From contig CM038916.1 in the NCBI GenBank assembly GCA_021904315.1, forward strand, positions 3,968,001-4,032,000: a DNA stretch of 64,000 bases. The letters run 5' to 3'. Every line of letters starts with the position of its first letter. Within the stretch, counting starts at the first letter, position 1. The notes beneath the pieces were generated by a model. The model made no database searches. It was not told the DNA's origin and saw only the letters and a program-made list of their open reading frames with translations. The DNA comes from Sphagnum magellanicum (Eukaryota; Streptophyta; Sphagnopsida; Sphagnales; Sphagnaceae). Shown here in pieces: positions 1-12,075 of the stretch. The position numbers and the translations under genes were made by a program.

Positions 1-839
1 CTATTGTTGTTAATGTTGCCACTATGCATCAAACCATGTCATTAGATCTTTTCAAGATAAAATTCTTTGCATTGTTCCTGCATTAGTTAATGTGATTATC
101 TAGCATATGTCTAGATATGTCTAGGCATTTGCATAATTGAATTAAACTGCATTCCCAATTTCACCTTCCTAATTTACATTACTGCTAGTGTACATGCTTG
201 TTTACACCTTTTTAATGAAAAGACTCAACTTATATTTTTGTTCAAATCATGTTGAAATCATAGCTCATATCCTTCACATTACTAAAAGGTGTCTCTATGG
301 TAGGTATTTGGGTTTAGGGTTTAAGGTTTATGCAAAATTTGAAATTATTGTTGACATTTGTGGCAATTGGGTTGTGGGTTGTCACATAGTGGTCATGGTT
401 AGATCAAGGTGACACAGTAGGAGAGAATGTGGTTCCATTGGCTCGCAATTTTGGCAGTGTTGAATTTGACCTACAGTTTGAGAGTAGCCTAATCAAGGTG
501 AAATTCTTTTCCCTCTTTCATCTAAATTTTAGTTTGAAATTTACATCAATTTTTCAACAAGGGCAGTGATTGCAACTAAAGTATAGGTTGTAGAATTCTT
601 TGAAAGGTGGTACATTTGTATGGGTAAAACTAAATCAAATATGTATAGGTTGTGGTTTAACATGTGTGTGTAACTTGTTTTCTAAATACCATCACTAGTA
701 CCAGAAAATTCAAGGATAATTAGCACTTCAATAAGTAAAGATGCTTTCTTTGGCACTAGAATTATGGTCAATTACTTGGCCATAGCTTGAAATTAGAAAT
801 CCAAGTTTGTACATTGAAATCTATAAGACTTACAACTAT
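1..839. other. Intergenic AT-rich sequence
   Basis: No convincing coding region. The short open frames here have no recognisable motif. A small telomere-like patch (TTTAGGG-type words, around 305-330) foreshadows the array that starts near 840. Confidence 0.6.
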
Positions 840-1100
840 TAAGGTTAGGGTTTAAATGGAGTATTTTGTGTTTGGGTGTTAGGGTGGGTTCACATGGAAT
901 ACTTGTGTTAGATTGTTAGGGTTTGGGTTCAAATGGATGGAGTACATTTGTTAGGGTGTTGGGGTTAAGGTTTAAATGGAATACAATTTGTAGGGTTAGG
1001 GTTCACAACTCAAGTTCTTGTGTTGGGGTGTTAGGGTTAAGGTTCAATGCAATACTTATATTAGGTTATTAAGGTTAGGGTTTAGGGTTTAAGGTTAGGC
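840..1100 (+). repeat. Degenerate telomere-like interstitial repeat array
   Basis: The words TTAGGG, TTTAGGG and GTTAGGGTT recur about every 15-60 bases, interleaved with a short A/T-rich spacer of the type AAATGGAATAC. The cleanest part is 1073-1095, where two TTTAGGG units stand side by side. The spacing suggests a roughly 55-base minisatellite unit built on the plant telomere motif, not a true telomere. The array runs directly into the 5' part of the solo LTR that follows. Confidence 0.6.
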
Positions 1101-1992
1101 TCGCAACCAAGGCAAGGGCTTGCGAGGGTGTAGGCCAAGAGTGAGCCCGGGAGTCACATTTCATGCTCTTGCGAGCGCAAAAGAGTGTGAAGGAATGAAC
1201 CCTCACACTCCCAAATGAATTCCCATTTTGGGAATTGGAGTCCCAATGGACTTTCGAATTTTCAGAGGGTGATTGCAGGGGTTGAAATTCATTGAATTGA
1301 AATGTTCTTTATATCATTGGAAATCTCTTGGAACGTAGATGTCTAAAATGGGCTTGAATGACCCATTTGGACACCTGAAGCACAAGTTATGGCCAAAAGA
1401 AGGGCTGGGAGTCAAATTGACAATTTGACTCTTGACCATCAAAAGTCAGGAATTGCCTTGATTTTCATACGTGCAGGTGACGTGCGACATACTGTTGGAA
1501 AGCTTTCGACTAGGGTTACAACTTTGTTTTAAACTTCATTTCAATTGAAGGTCTGCACACAAAATTTTGGGCCCCCAAAGTTGTGAGAGTCCCAAGTTTA
1601 GGAATTTCGAGACTTCCACTTGGGAGTCCTGGGACAAAATGCCATTTGGATGTGGGCTTCATGGAGAGGCATATAGTATAGTATAAAGGGAAGGTGGTGG
1701 CTTCCCCCAAGTTCAGGCCGTAGTAAGTCTTGTGAATCTGAGTTTGCCAGTGGCTCATCTTAGCACCAAAAGTGCTCCAACTATGTATTAACCAACTGGT
1801 TGTTTGATTTGTGTAGGTCTGTGTGAGTGATTGAAGTGTTTGTCAATCTTCCTAATCCCATCCCGGAGCTCCAGCACACCCCTCTACCCCTGAAATGTTG
1901 CGAGCTAGGGAACGTGCCCCAACTTCCTACTCTTCCGTTGTTTTCATCTTAGATTCACATTTGAGTCCCTTGAGGAGCTTGGGAATGCATCA
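1101..1992 (+). mobile_element. Solo LTR of the resident chromovirus family
   Basis: It aligns by eye over nearly its whole length with the solo LTR at 39,474-40,389 and, less closely, with the 818-bp LTRs of the intact element. Shared landmarks in order are the AACGTAGAT block near 1333, the GAGTCAAATT hairpin at 1407-1433, the TATAAAGG box near 1682, the AAAGTGCTCCAAC block near 1770 and the terminal ATGCATCA at 1985-1992. The canonical first 20 or so bases (TGTCACAACCC...) are missing and telomere-like repeat stands there instead. No internal element sequence follows, so it is probably a recombination-derived solo LTR. No convincing target duplication can be defined because the left end is lost. 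Confidence 0.75.
1674..1690 (+). promoter_or_regulatory. Putative LTR TATA box
   Basis: TATAGTATAGTATAAAGGG-like sequence inside the solo LTR, with TATAAA at 1682-1687. It lies where the U3/R boundary would be expected, downstream of the conserved hairpin. The intact LTRs carry only a weaker ACTATAGGG version at the matching place. Confidence 0.45.
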
Positions 1993-2237
1993 CCTTTGCA
2001 AAATTAATCCCATCTGATGTAGTAGGTGTACATTTTTAAACGTCTTAAATTAAAACCAAAATTTAATCTTGGATCAAATGATTTTTTACTCTAAGTTCCT
2101 TGACATACATATAAGGGAAAAAAGATTAATTTGCCATGATACTATGGTTATAAATGGTAATTAATTTTTTTTTTTGATTTTTACTAATTATGTTTAACAT
2201 CTGATGCCTTTTTTGATTTTTAATTACATGTGTTTGA

Positions 2238-3066
2238 CCCATGGGACCAATCAAACTTGCATCATGTTATACTAGAAATCAATATATTATAGTTGTTGCA
2301 AATTACACAACAAAGTGGGTGGAAGCGAAAGCGTTATGAGGTAATACAACCAGGAACACTACAAAGTTCTTCTATGAAAACATTATTACACGATTCGGTT
2401 GTCCTACCCACTTGGTTAGTGATCAAGGAAGCCATTTTATAAATAGTTTGATTGAATTATTAGTGTAAGAATTTATGATTACACATCATAAATCCATCAC
2501 TATTACCCTCAAGGAAATGGTCAAGTAGAACCCACCAATAGGATGTTAAAACAAATATTAACTAAGTTGGTGAATGCTAACCAAAATGATTGGGATGTAA
2601 TGCTACCTACCACATTATGGGCTTACCGAAGTGCATATAAAGTCTCCACATAACATACACCATACGAATTTGTATATGGGTTGATGCCATTATTACCTAC
2701 CGAATTCATAGTTCCAACCAATTGAACACTTGCTGAAAAAGATGGAAGTTGGATGAATGCATTGTTAGTACAAATGGAAGATTTAGTTATGTTTGATGAA
2801 AAAAGAATTATAGAAGTAGAAAACATTGATTACATCCAAATAATCAGAAAACATCAAAAGGATGATGAAATTTTAAAAAAGAGATTTGAATATGGAGATT
2901 TGGTGTTGTGGCTTCCAAAGCATCCCAAAATTGAAGGAAAATTCCTTTTTCCATGAACTGGCATGTTTCGAATAAAAAATGCTTAAATAATAACATTGTA
3001 CAATTAAGCACATTAACTAATGAGGATATAACATTGGTTAGTGTCAATAAATTAAAAGCTTACTGA
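2238..3066 (+). pseudogene. Decayed Ty3/gypsy integrase (second lineage)
   Basis: The conceptual translation gives a recognisable retroelement integrase broken by stops and frameshifts. Near 2300 the frame reads YTTKWVEAKAL. Near 2415 it reads LVSDQGSHF, carrying the second catalytic Asp. After a frameshift comes an HGN/GQVE-type segment near 2515 with the catalytic Glu position. Then follow WDVMLPTTLWAYR and TPYEFVYG, both typical of gypsy integrase cores. The frame at 2753-2956 leads into GDLVLWLPKHPKI, the C-terminal GPF/Y-like module, which a stop and a shift interrupt near 2955-2985. It ends with a VNKLKAY-like segment and stop at 3064. No LTRs, RT or Gag were found next to it. The motif style differs from the chromovirus at 31.8-38.8 kb, so it is a different and older lineage. 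Confidence 0.75.
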
Positions 3067-5394
3067 AATACAATCATTACGGTCACTATAATCACAATAA
3101 TCACCCAAGACAAAAATAAAATCTTGCCAAGTACAATACCAAGAAGAATAATTGGTGGAAGGACACAATTTTATCAATGGTTCAAATTCAACAAACAAAA
3201 AGTTGAGTTGCATCACAATAAAAATTATGGCGGGGAAATTATTACATCATTACCTAAAAAATGGATTAACGATCATAAATACCAAATAGGTGACACGACC
3301 ACTCATTATGACACGAGAGACAATGCAATTTGTAGGATAGGACTAATTCCACCTCATAAACCTTTATGGCCACAAATATCGTAATTAATTCATTAAGAAA
3401 AAAACCTTTTACGAGATATGCAACAACAGTTCTGATGGAATGGGAAGTTATCACCTAAAGAAAAAATAAATTTGCATGATTGGAACAAATGTGTCGTGAA
3501 AGCCAAATTGGATGATCCCCAGGCTAATTATTTTACAAAGCAAAAGAAAGATCAAACATAAAAACAAAGAATTTTTAGAGTAGTGAGAGGGAGAAAAGGA
3601 AAGAAAAGTGGTGCAAGGAATGGAAGAGTTCAACCAGTGTACACCTGTCTTTAGAAAAAAAACTCTGGTTGTCTTCTGATACAAAGCTAAAGTGGGAGAC
3701 AAAGCAACAGACGCCTAACAGTTCAGACCTTCAGACCTTGAGCGTAGCATTTCTTTCTGCCACCCTCATCTCAGTGTTGCAGATCGCTGGGAAAAGTTGA
3801 AACGTATAGAAAAGGCCTTGCAACCTATTAATTAGGCAAAAAAAATTGAGAAATATATATATATAGTGTAAATTTGAATAATGTTGCTATCTTTTGGAAA
3901 AAAATTGTCAAATCTTCAATTAAAAAAATTGGAGAAAAAGACCATAGCCTACACCTTTTAGGCCTTTACTAAATTAGGGAAAGAGTCAAATTTATAATGA
4001 ACTGATGTGATGAAGTAAAACCATGTTATTTCTAAAACAACCAGACACCATTCGAATATAATCCAAATGCCTAGCGACATGTAACAGACATCCCACTGAC
4101 ATCTAGATAGGTAATAGTGCTATATAGCATGCATGTAAAATTTGAGCAAGATTTATTGAATAAGTTGAGGAACAATCTTTTAATTGTAGTGTGACCACTC
4201 CCAATTAAAAAAGTTTGTGCCCACACAAACTACAGCAAAACTGGAAGATGAAGCTCCCAGGCAGGTCCTTTCTTATATACAAATCAGTGTTTTCTTTTGT
4301 GTGTGAAATTCTGAAATATTCCTGTGTTTTTTTCTTTAAAAATTACCAAAATTTGACGATTTTTTTTCTGGAAAATCTTTTCATCACATTTAGACTCTGC
4401 TGTTAGTTTGGTAGCTGTTTCTTAACTAGTTTTCTTTTGCTGTTTAGACAAGTTCTAAAAACCTGTCACTGTTTGAAGCTAATTCCCCCTTGAGATGCTA
4501 GCCAATGACCCAACATCTGAAAGTTAAAAAATAATCACTGGTACACATCACATATCAACTTGGATTCTTCCACTCCATTCAACCAATTGGGAATTTAAAA
4601 TCAATACATTATGCCTCAGTAAAAAGGGCAGTGAAGGAAAGTTTACTCCACTTCACTCCCCAATCTGCCATTCAATTAGTATCTTGATGCATCACAAACA
4701 CATTCCCAACCCATCCCATTTACTAGCTCTGGATATTACTAGCTCCCAACACTTTCCTTTCTTGATGTATAACTGAAACAAAAAGAAAAACCTTATGACC
4801 AGCTTCACCAAAATATTGAACTATCTACCTCAGGCCAGTATTTTTTTTTGTGAAATTTTTTGGCCATTTAGAGATTAAAAAAAAAAAAAAAATATTCTGT
4901 CACTATGCCACATTTGGCTACAGCTGGCAATTTTGTGATAAATTAGGTTTGGATGCATAGTGGCATGGTGTTTAAAGACAAAAAAATGTGGACATGATTT
5001 CATAAGGCCCCCATCATAAGTCACCAACAACTATAGTTCATTTCATATGACCATTATCATTAATGGACATTGCAGCTCAGGCATGAATTAATTATTTCAT
5101 GTTCATATTATGATTAGTAATACTAATGAGAGAATTGGATCTTGTAAATGCACAAACAACTCCAAAACACTGTTGGGCGGGTATTTAATTTTTCTAATAA
5201 CTGTGGTGCCCCCGTTTTTAAATATTTAAAAATCAGAGAAAGTTTGCTGGTTCTGGCTGTGCTTTAAAAAAAATAAGAATCAGAATAAAAGATTGGCTGT
5301 TCCAAGAATTTCAAAAACCTCAAAGGACTGTGGTCATATAGACCTGGTAATTTGATTTTTTTCACAAATTTGAGAACCAGGGTTGCATATCTGA
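3067..5394. other. Noncoding, tail of the integrase relic then AT-rich spacer
   Basis: An 86-codon plus-strand frame at 3124-3384 has no recognised domain and may be decayed sequence downstream of the integrase. A short (AT)n tract lies at about 3852-3866. A 38-codon open stretch at about 3721-3837 (DRWEKLKRIEKAL) looks coding-like but cannot be assigned. The rest shows homopolymer-rich AT sequence only. Confidence 0.45.
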
Positions 5395-5700
5395 ACTGGT
5401 CAGTGTTTTTTTGGTGGGGAAATTTTATCATTTTGTGCAACAAAAAGAAAGGTGATCACTGATATAAAGGACTTTTTGGGGAAAAATGACCCATTGTTGC
5501 CAGATTTTGAGGAAAATAAATTTGAAACTGTCAGATTTAGACTATATGTTCTAGTATGTCACAAAAATATAATGGGGTTCCAAAAAAATTCTACAAGTTT
5601 CCTTTCCAACCTGTAGCCAAATTTGGCAAAGTCCTATTGTGGATGATTGTGAGTCCACCAACCTCACAAAATTGTGAAAATCTGAACAGTTTTTTTTTTT
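5395..5700 (+). repeat. Dispersed repeat, copy 1
   Basis: Shares an ordered set of words (GCCAAATTTGGCAAAGTCC, TGTGGATGATTGTGAGTCC-like, then CCTCACAAAATTG) with copies near 6,590-6,850 and 16,960-17,285. It is followed by a poly-T run. No coding capacity or terminal repeats were seen. Confidence 0.4.
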
Positions 5701-6589
5701 TTTTGACAACCACAGTTATGAACCCTAAGAACCACCATGATAGCAGCCAGGGCGCTGTGTCTGTTCCTGTTTCTCATAACCGCTCAACATTACTCCAAAA
5801 CTTGCTTATATATATTAAAAGTAGATGCAACCCACAATTTTATACCTAGGCAGTTATTTTTTTTTTCCACATTTTTAAGAACTATGGTTTCATATTTGAG
5901 CTAAAATTTAAGAATAGCTGCAGTTATGAGCCTTACGAACCATCCTATAACCACTGGAGGTATGTTTATGTTTGTTATAACCTCCCAACATGGTTCCAAA
6001 TTCCAAACCAGTGTTGTCCTCTTATTTGAATCTGTAAAGAAGTTTTGCCCATTCCAGTTTTTCTAACATTTCCAAATCAGACAACCACTAGTTCTGGTTC
6101 TCTGAAAAAAATCAGAATCGAAGAATTGCCAGTCCTGGTAATTCGAAAAACCTTAAAGAACCAGTGGCTTTCATGAAAGAACTCCATTGAGAGAGAGATG
6201 CTCGAAACTTAATTAGATTGAGAGGGACGCTGATGATCGACAGATGTGAGTTATAACCAAGAGTTAAAGAACACGGCAAAAACACATCAAGACGATGGAG
6301 AGTGCAGCGTACCTTTTTATGTGCCTCAAGCAGTTTATAGTGTTCCCTACAGAGGTCATGAGGTTCCATACAGGGGCAGGGCCTGCTTGCTGTTACTTGC
6401 CTTGCAGTTATGCTAACCTTGAAGGGACATTGAACTAAAGTGTACTTATACTTTTCTCTAAGACTTCATCTATCTGTAACCAGGCGCCTGAGCACGTTGC
6501 ACGACCATTTGTGGTGGCTCTTCAACCCCATTAATTTCTGCAGTTCATCCTACAGCACAAGTGTTTTTCTCAGGGAGACTAATTTTAGT
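5701..6589. other. Intergenic, no supported gene
   Basis: Contains poly-T and short open frames only. The minus-strand 85-codon frame at 6112-6369 and an opposing plus-strand stretch near 6270-6440 are both open, but neither carries a recognisable motif. Confidence 0.4.
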
Positions 6590-6850
6590 ATTTATTCGAG
6601 CTCAGAAATATGATTTCCACACATACAAAGGATTTTTCTGGAAAAAAAGGCCAGGTAGAAATCCGCCAGATTTCGATTTTCTTTTTAATCGCCAGATTTC
6701 TACAACAGGTTCTAACAGGTAGTCATATTTAAAAGGATTTATAGAAATTTCAACTTTGTTTTGGTCTATAGCAAAATTTGGCTAAATCTTCTTGTTGATG
6801 ATCACCAATTTGGCTACATCACAAAATTGAAAAAAGAAAACACCGCTCGT
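6590..6850 (+). repeat. Dispersed repeat, copy 2
   Basis: Diverged copy of the family at 5,395-5,700. Recognised by AGCAAAATTTGGCTAAATC, GATGATCACCAATTTGG and CATCACAAAATTG in the same order. Confidence 0.35.
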
Positions 6851-8149
6851 GAAACGAACACATACAGCACTTTCTTGTGTGCCTCTCCATCACCTAACCA
6901 TACCATCTGCTGGTTCTCATGAGCCTTACTTACCAATATTCACGTAATTTATGATTGGCCATCTGCTTACAAGAGAGAGACATAATGCCATTAAATCTCT
7001 TAGAGAACCCAAATAATAGATAGGCAAAATTCTCCTTATTCATGTGATATCTAATTTGAGATAATTTTTGGAGCCTTTTCTCTAAATTAGGCGAGACTTG
7101 CACTAAAGTCTAAAATCCATGCTGAATTCTGGTTCAGTGAACTTGTGGGTTTCATTCAAAAGAATGCTATATATATAGCTTGAAGGTCACGCGCCCTACT
7201 GGCCTATCAAAGCCTAGGTGGTGTGAAGGTTCTAGTGAAGCTGGTTTTAAGTACCTATATCTAAATAAGACTTTGTTGCCTGAACCAAAGATGGGAACTA
7301 ATTCAGGTTGAAAGAATTGTACAGGTTTCTCAAGGAGCCAAAATAGAGTGCATGGAGACCATATATATTATAAAATTAAACCAACCTTAGGCCTACAGTG
7401 AGAATTCTTAGAGACTAGAGTATGTGACCTGCGTGAGAATTGTCGACTATAGATGACATGATATTGGACCTTAAAAAGAACTACTGAAAAATTTGCACAT
7501 CCAAAAAAATTGTGGTATGGAAGTATATGTTGAAAGTATTCTTTTAATCCACCCTGAGAAGCCCATTCACTGTACTGAAATGCCAACCCAAAATTCATCT
7601 GCCATGAAATTATGTCGTTCTGGTCTGGTTGTTTCTTTCGTCTTTGACACTAAATTTTTCTTTTTTGATTTTAAAAAAAGGAAATAGTTGTGTACTTCTA
7701 CCCGACAATTTCTCAAACGAGAGGTATTAACGTCCTGGCTACTAGAGCACCATCGTCAAGAGGTTCGAAAGCGCTGATGGTTGACATATTTATAATAAGT
7801 ACTTATATTGTACCATTTGTGACTTCTTTTGTGCGAAGAAATCAAAACCTTTCACAAGATAAAGGATATGATAAGGATTATGACCAGTGACTACAACTGC
7901 ATGCGGTTATTTTGGTATGTGAGCTTAGTCATTTAGTGAGCTGCTATCACACACTTTCTATTTGTAGGTTGACCATGCAGCTAATTAGCAGAATTGAATT
8001 TGCACTCGCCCTAAGTCTGCTCATGCTCGAACTCCTAGAATTGTCCCTGGCTACAATATATTCTAGAAGAGATGCTAGGCAACTTTTCCTTTCTTGAATG
8101 AGCTAAGCATTCTAGCAGGACTAATGTAGAAGCTTTTATTTATCTACCA
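6851..8149. other. Intergenic, no supported gene
   Basis: AT-rich sequence with short open frames (7493-7687, 7690-7890, 7912-8097), none with a domain. A self-complementary GCTATATATATAGC near 7168-7181 could be a TATA-like element but nothing downstream supports a start. Confidence 0.4.
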
Positions 8150-8659
8150 GGGAAGTTCAGACCAGATGCTGGACCATTGTGCGTCCGAATGGGCACGTTG
8201 CCGATGATTGTGCATGCGAATGCGTACAATGCCGTTTCAGATCATGGTACAGGCCGCGGTGATGCCTCTAGGCGTCCGAATCATGCACTGAAGTTGGGGT
8301 AATGGGGAAATTACTGCAGTAGGTGTGACAATAGTACCGATGACTGACTCTAGAGTCAGCATTGCGCTATGGAGCGCGCATGATACAGTCAGCATTGCGC
8401 TAGCTGATGGAAGCGCTGTACGTGATTGAAGCAATGTGGAATTAATCGAGCGTTGTAACGAGTGCAACCTGGAGGACAAAACAAGATTATGCCGGCCCAT
8501 TGCTGGGTCCATGCCAGAACTAGGCACTTCTCCAGATTGAGAGGGGCCAAACCTAATAATTCCTGCAGTTAACTCAGAACCATCAATGCATGTGTACCCA
8601 AATGGGAATGCTGTTGCAACTGTATCAAGTCACCGCAGCATCTCTCAATGAAAATTCCT
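8150..8659 (+). pseudogene. CpG-rich decayed coding-like block, unrecognised protein
   Basis: This GC- and CpG-rich island stands out from AT-rich surroundings. After a possible acceptor (CTACCAG, ending near 8150) one frame is open for about 50 codons, to 8302. The next frame, from 8292, then runs about 120 codons to 8650 with only two stops, both TGA (near 8427 and 8538). Both are followed by coding-like text such as NVELIERCNECNLEDK and NLIIPAVNSEPSMHVYPNG. The two TGA could be decayed CGA (Arg) codons, since methyl-CpG deamination gives exactly that change. A 15-base word (GTCAGCATTGCGCTA) occurs twice, near 8356 and 8389. I do not recognise the protein. A minus-strand frame of 96 codons (8237-8527) overlaps and cannot be excluded. 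Functional exons with sequencing errors are another possibility. Confidence 0.35.
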
Positions 8660-9849
8660 TTGAATACAGGCAATTTCTAATCACTTTTATGTTTCTCTTG
8701 TGTGTGTTACCCAAGAGCCTAAACCTCAAGCTGAAATTTTACAAACCATTTTCTTATAGTTCAAGATACTTTGCACCTCCAAGATTTTGAAAAAAATCCT
8801 TTTTTCATACTTTTATGAAAAATTGCCAGGTCATAATTAAGAGAAAATGTAACAAGAGAAATCGTGAATGTTTCAATCTTGGCATTTTTGTGGGATGCAC
8901 ATGTAGCTGATAATATTGAAGTTTGCGTAGAGTTCAGATGTATCATCCACCATCAAGAATTTCGTTCAAATTATTGCAGTTAGTTATGGTCATGAAGGTC
9001 ATGATGTATTAATTCTCACTAAGTATAGTTACCTTATTGAATCCTTCTTTGCAGCTTTGTATTCAATATCGACATTGAACAGTTTAATTGTTTAGCAAAT
9101 TATATGGTCCATATTATTTTTCTTAATTGGATCTAGAATATTTGGCGAGACTTAACATCATGGGGACATACCTCCGTAGCTCAACCTTGACTGATCTGAA
9201 AGAGAAGTGGTTGAAACTGCATTAAAGCTTCAGACAATAGCTACAGACGTACAGGTAGGTGGCTAGCAACTACAAATAGACAGGAGCACACAAGCTATCG
9301 TTACAAGTTGGATCTACTCCAGGACAACATGCTACTAAGCTTTGTTGAAAATAATGTCAATCTTGAAGAACAGTTTGACATTGGGTTTGCCCATGCTTAG
9401 CTGATTTTCAAATCTCTAGATCTCTTCCCATTTCATTGACCATATAGGAAAGTAGTGTTTAATTTTCTTTCACTCAAAAACAGGAAATATTCTTCTGCCA
9501 AAAACTTGGAGCACCTAAGTTCATATAGTTTGGAGGTCATAAATAGTTAGTTTCCAAAAGGATCCATCCAGAATATATCATAACTTTTCTTGAGATCAGG
9601 AGTGTACAGGTATTAGATATGTGCCTTTTAATGCACAGTGCTTAATCGATATTGATAAGATTGAAGGCTGGTTCGGGTCTTAGCTGATTCATAGGTCATA
9701 AAAACCTGTGTGATTTCTGCTGGCAATTTGCTTTGAAAATGCGTCCTTTAGTCTTTTATTTTTTTTCCCATGATATCTGGCTGGTTATGCTGGACATCAG
9801 CTTTGAGGTGGGGTGGTTCCCAAATAATGGGTCCTCAGCCTCCAGCCTT
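8660..9849. other. Intergenic with ambiguous exon-like fragment
   Basis: Mostly noncoding. At 9127-9225 one frame ends in DLKEKWLKLH, reminiscent of the third helix of telobox Myb domains (usually DLKDKWRNL). The next frame over 9200-9254 reads EVVETALKLQTIATDVQ and stops exactly at a good splice donor (ACAG/GTAGGT). The two readings conflict, so neither is called as a gene. Confidence 0.3.
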
Positions 9850-10400
9850 GGGGCCGCATTATGCCAGGAACACCTCAGCCCTAGGGTTGGCAGGCCAGCT
9901 TGTCAAACAAGTACCACCGGCACACCATGCAAGATGGATGGTGTATGGACAGGAAAATTATTACTGTCCCATAGCTAACTACAATACACCTACCGGCACA
10001 CCATGCAGGATGGATGGTGTATGGATGGTCCAAAGCACTTTTTCGGTATATTTCTGTTGCATAGCTAACTTGCTACTTCATGGATAGATATGTACTAATT
10101 ATCAACATGTATCTAGTAGCCACCAAGTACCTGATCACCTACTTACCTACTGGAACATGTAGTCAGTACCACTTAAATTCCCTACCTTCTTATGTATTGA
10201 TGCTCATATACTTACATAGGTAGTTACCTAAGTAGTGTGAGATGTAAGTATCTAGAGGGTTTACAGGATGTGTTACCAAGGTGGTACAACTCAGTCATGG
10301 TTCATCCACAGCTGAGTCATAACAGCTTCCAACGGATGGCACACTGGTGGGTGATGGGTCACAAAATCTTTACTAGCTTTGTTGAACTGATGGAATAATG
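9850..10400 (+). repeat. Dispersed repeat with duplicated hairpin unit
   Basis: Homologous by eye to about 17,420-17,890. Both have a CACACCATG..GATG block, a CTACCTAC-rich stretch, a GGTTCATCCA..CTGAGT/CTCAGT block and a final CTGGTGG. Here a 33-base unit is present twice (9917-9949 and 9993-10025, period 76). Each carries a 7-bp inverted repeat, ACACCAT / ATGGTGT, able to form a hairpin with a 9-base loop. The overlapping plus-strand open frames are treated as repeat sequence, not genes. Confidence 0.5.
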
Positions 10401-11825
10401 TAATGCCCAGTTTTGCAGGTGAACAGCTACACATGCTACACAATAGATACGAGACATATATTGCATATACAAACCTACCAGAAAAATGGAAAATTCAAGA
10501 ACATGCTTGTTATGAAAATGGTTTGGTAAGCGAGTTGAATTCGAATATAAAGTAGTTGCCCTATAAAATTTTGAAAATTCTATGAATTGTCTATATTTCT
10601 TTCAAGGGAGGAAAATGTTCAGGCATGGCCCATCTTGCATGATATTGATTACATGATATCAACGCAAAAGTTAGTGTTCATGAACTAAAAACATGGAGGT
10701 CAAAAGAGACCTCAGTGTTAGCTTCTATGAGTGGTACAACACTTGGGCGCGTTTAGCAGGCCTTATATTCCATTCAAGTGTGATTCATGCAGGAATTTTA
10801 ATTTCAAGGTCTGATGAAAAAATCCATAAGCTTTGGGGCTTTCACCATCCTACCCTTCAATAGGATAATACCTTGAAAAAAGAATCTTCAATTTTGTCTC
10901 TTTGACACTCAGAACTGTATATCCAGCTGCAACACATCCTATTATGGTCTCATAAATTGGCTCATGTTGGAGGAAGTGGGTACATGTGGCGGTCCCTTGC
11001 TCCCTTCCTTAGATGCTAACCTTCTAAATGCATCCATAGCTACTCTACAATTCACAATGACAACTTACGTATACATACTACATGCAAGAGTTTTTGGACA
11101 CATAAATTAGTTTGCCACTAACCAATTTAAACTATGAAAGTAACATTTCCAGTGTGAGAAAATGTGAAATAGCACACTAGTGCCACAGCCCAATAAAGCC
11201 TGTACTTCAAAATCTTTAATGGATGTTGCAAAGATACAATAAGCAATATGTGTGTGTGTGTGTGTGTGTGTGTGTATACAGAATGACTCGCAGTGATATT
11301 GGTTCTTTGCTATAGTCCTGATTTTTATTGAAAGAAAAGCGTCTTAATATTAATTTATTTTTAAAAGAACAGTCCAATTCATTGTACAACTCAAAATGCA
11401 ATTCAATGTGATTTTAGGGTAGTGCATTGATCCATAAAGTGAAATGTTTGATGATCTGTTGATGTGATAGCTCACCCATGGCTTATAAGGTATGTACTCA
11501 TTTGACAATGAGCATAAGAGTAGTGGTCTTCATGAACAAGTTCTTAAATAGTCATGATAAACATGCGTTGGTGATAAACCTTAATTACCATTGTAAAGCT
11601 AGCCTATGGTAGACTCAGTGTATCTTGCCTGTGCTAAGGTGATGGCCCATCTCTCTATCATGGATCTCACAAAAGAATCACCCAAGTGAACTCTAAATGT
11701 TTTAACTCAGAAAAATTTCCACAACCTCTGGAGATGGTTCAGGAGGGAGCTCAACACCAAAAAACTAACAACTGGACCCAGAGCCTAATAACAAACAAAT
11801 ACCAAACCATAATTTTTCAATGTCC
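10401..11825. other. Intergenic, no supported gene
   Basis: AT-rich spacer with a dinucleotide microsatellite (listed separately). No coding motif was seen on either strand. Confidence 0.45.
11249..11275 (+). repeat. (TG)n microsatellite
   Basis: An uninterrupted TG dinucleotide run of about 13 units. Confidence 0.95.
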
Positions 11826-12075
11826 CTGCATTGCTTCATATTCAATGTCGCACATCTTGTGCACAGGGCTTCCAATCTTTCTTAAGCATGTAAAATTCTC
11901 ACAATGGGTTTGCAGTTACTTGAACAACTTGTGACCTGATATTTGAACAGCTACAATTGCTTCATATCCACTGCCATACATCCACAAAGCTTTTGGAATC
12001 TCACTTGTATGTCAAATTATCATTAGGTCAAATCCAGTTACTTGAACTAGATTGTGTGTTGATATTTGAACAGTT
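11826..12075 (+). repeat. Tandem duplication, unit about 125 bp
   Basis: The words ATTGCTTCATAT (11830 and 11956), GTTACTTGAAC (about 11914 and 12037) and GATATTTGAACAG recur in the same order about 125 bases apart. This is an old direct tandem duplication. Confidence 0.6.

Noticed and set aside
9733..10087. Two overlapping plus-strand frames of 81 and 105 codons
   Set aside because: They lie in the dispersed repeat with the duplicated hairpin unit and contain the repeat twice; no protein motif.
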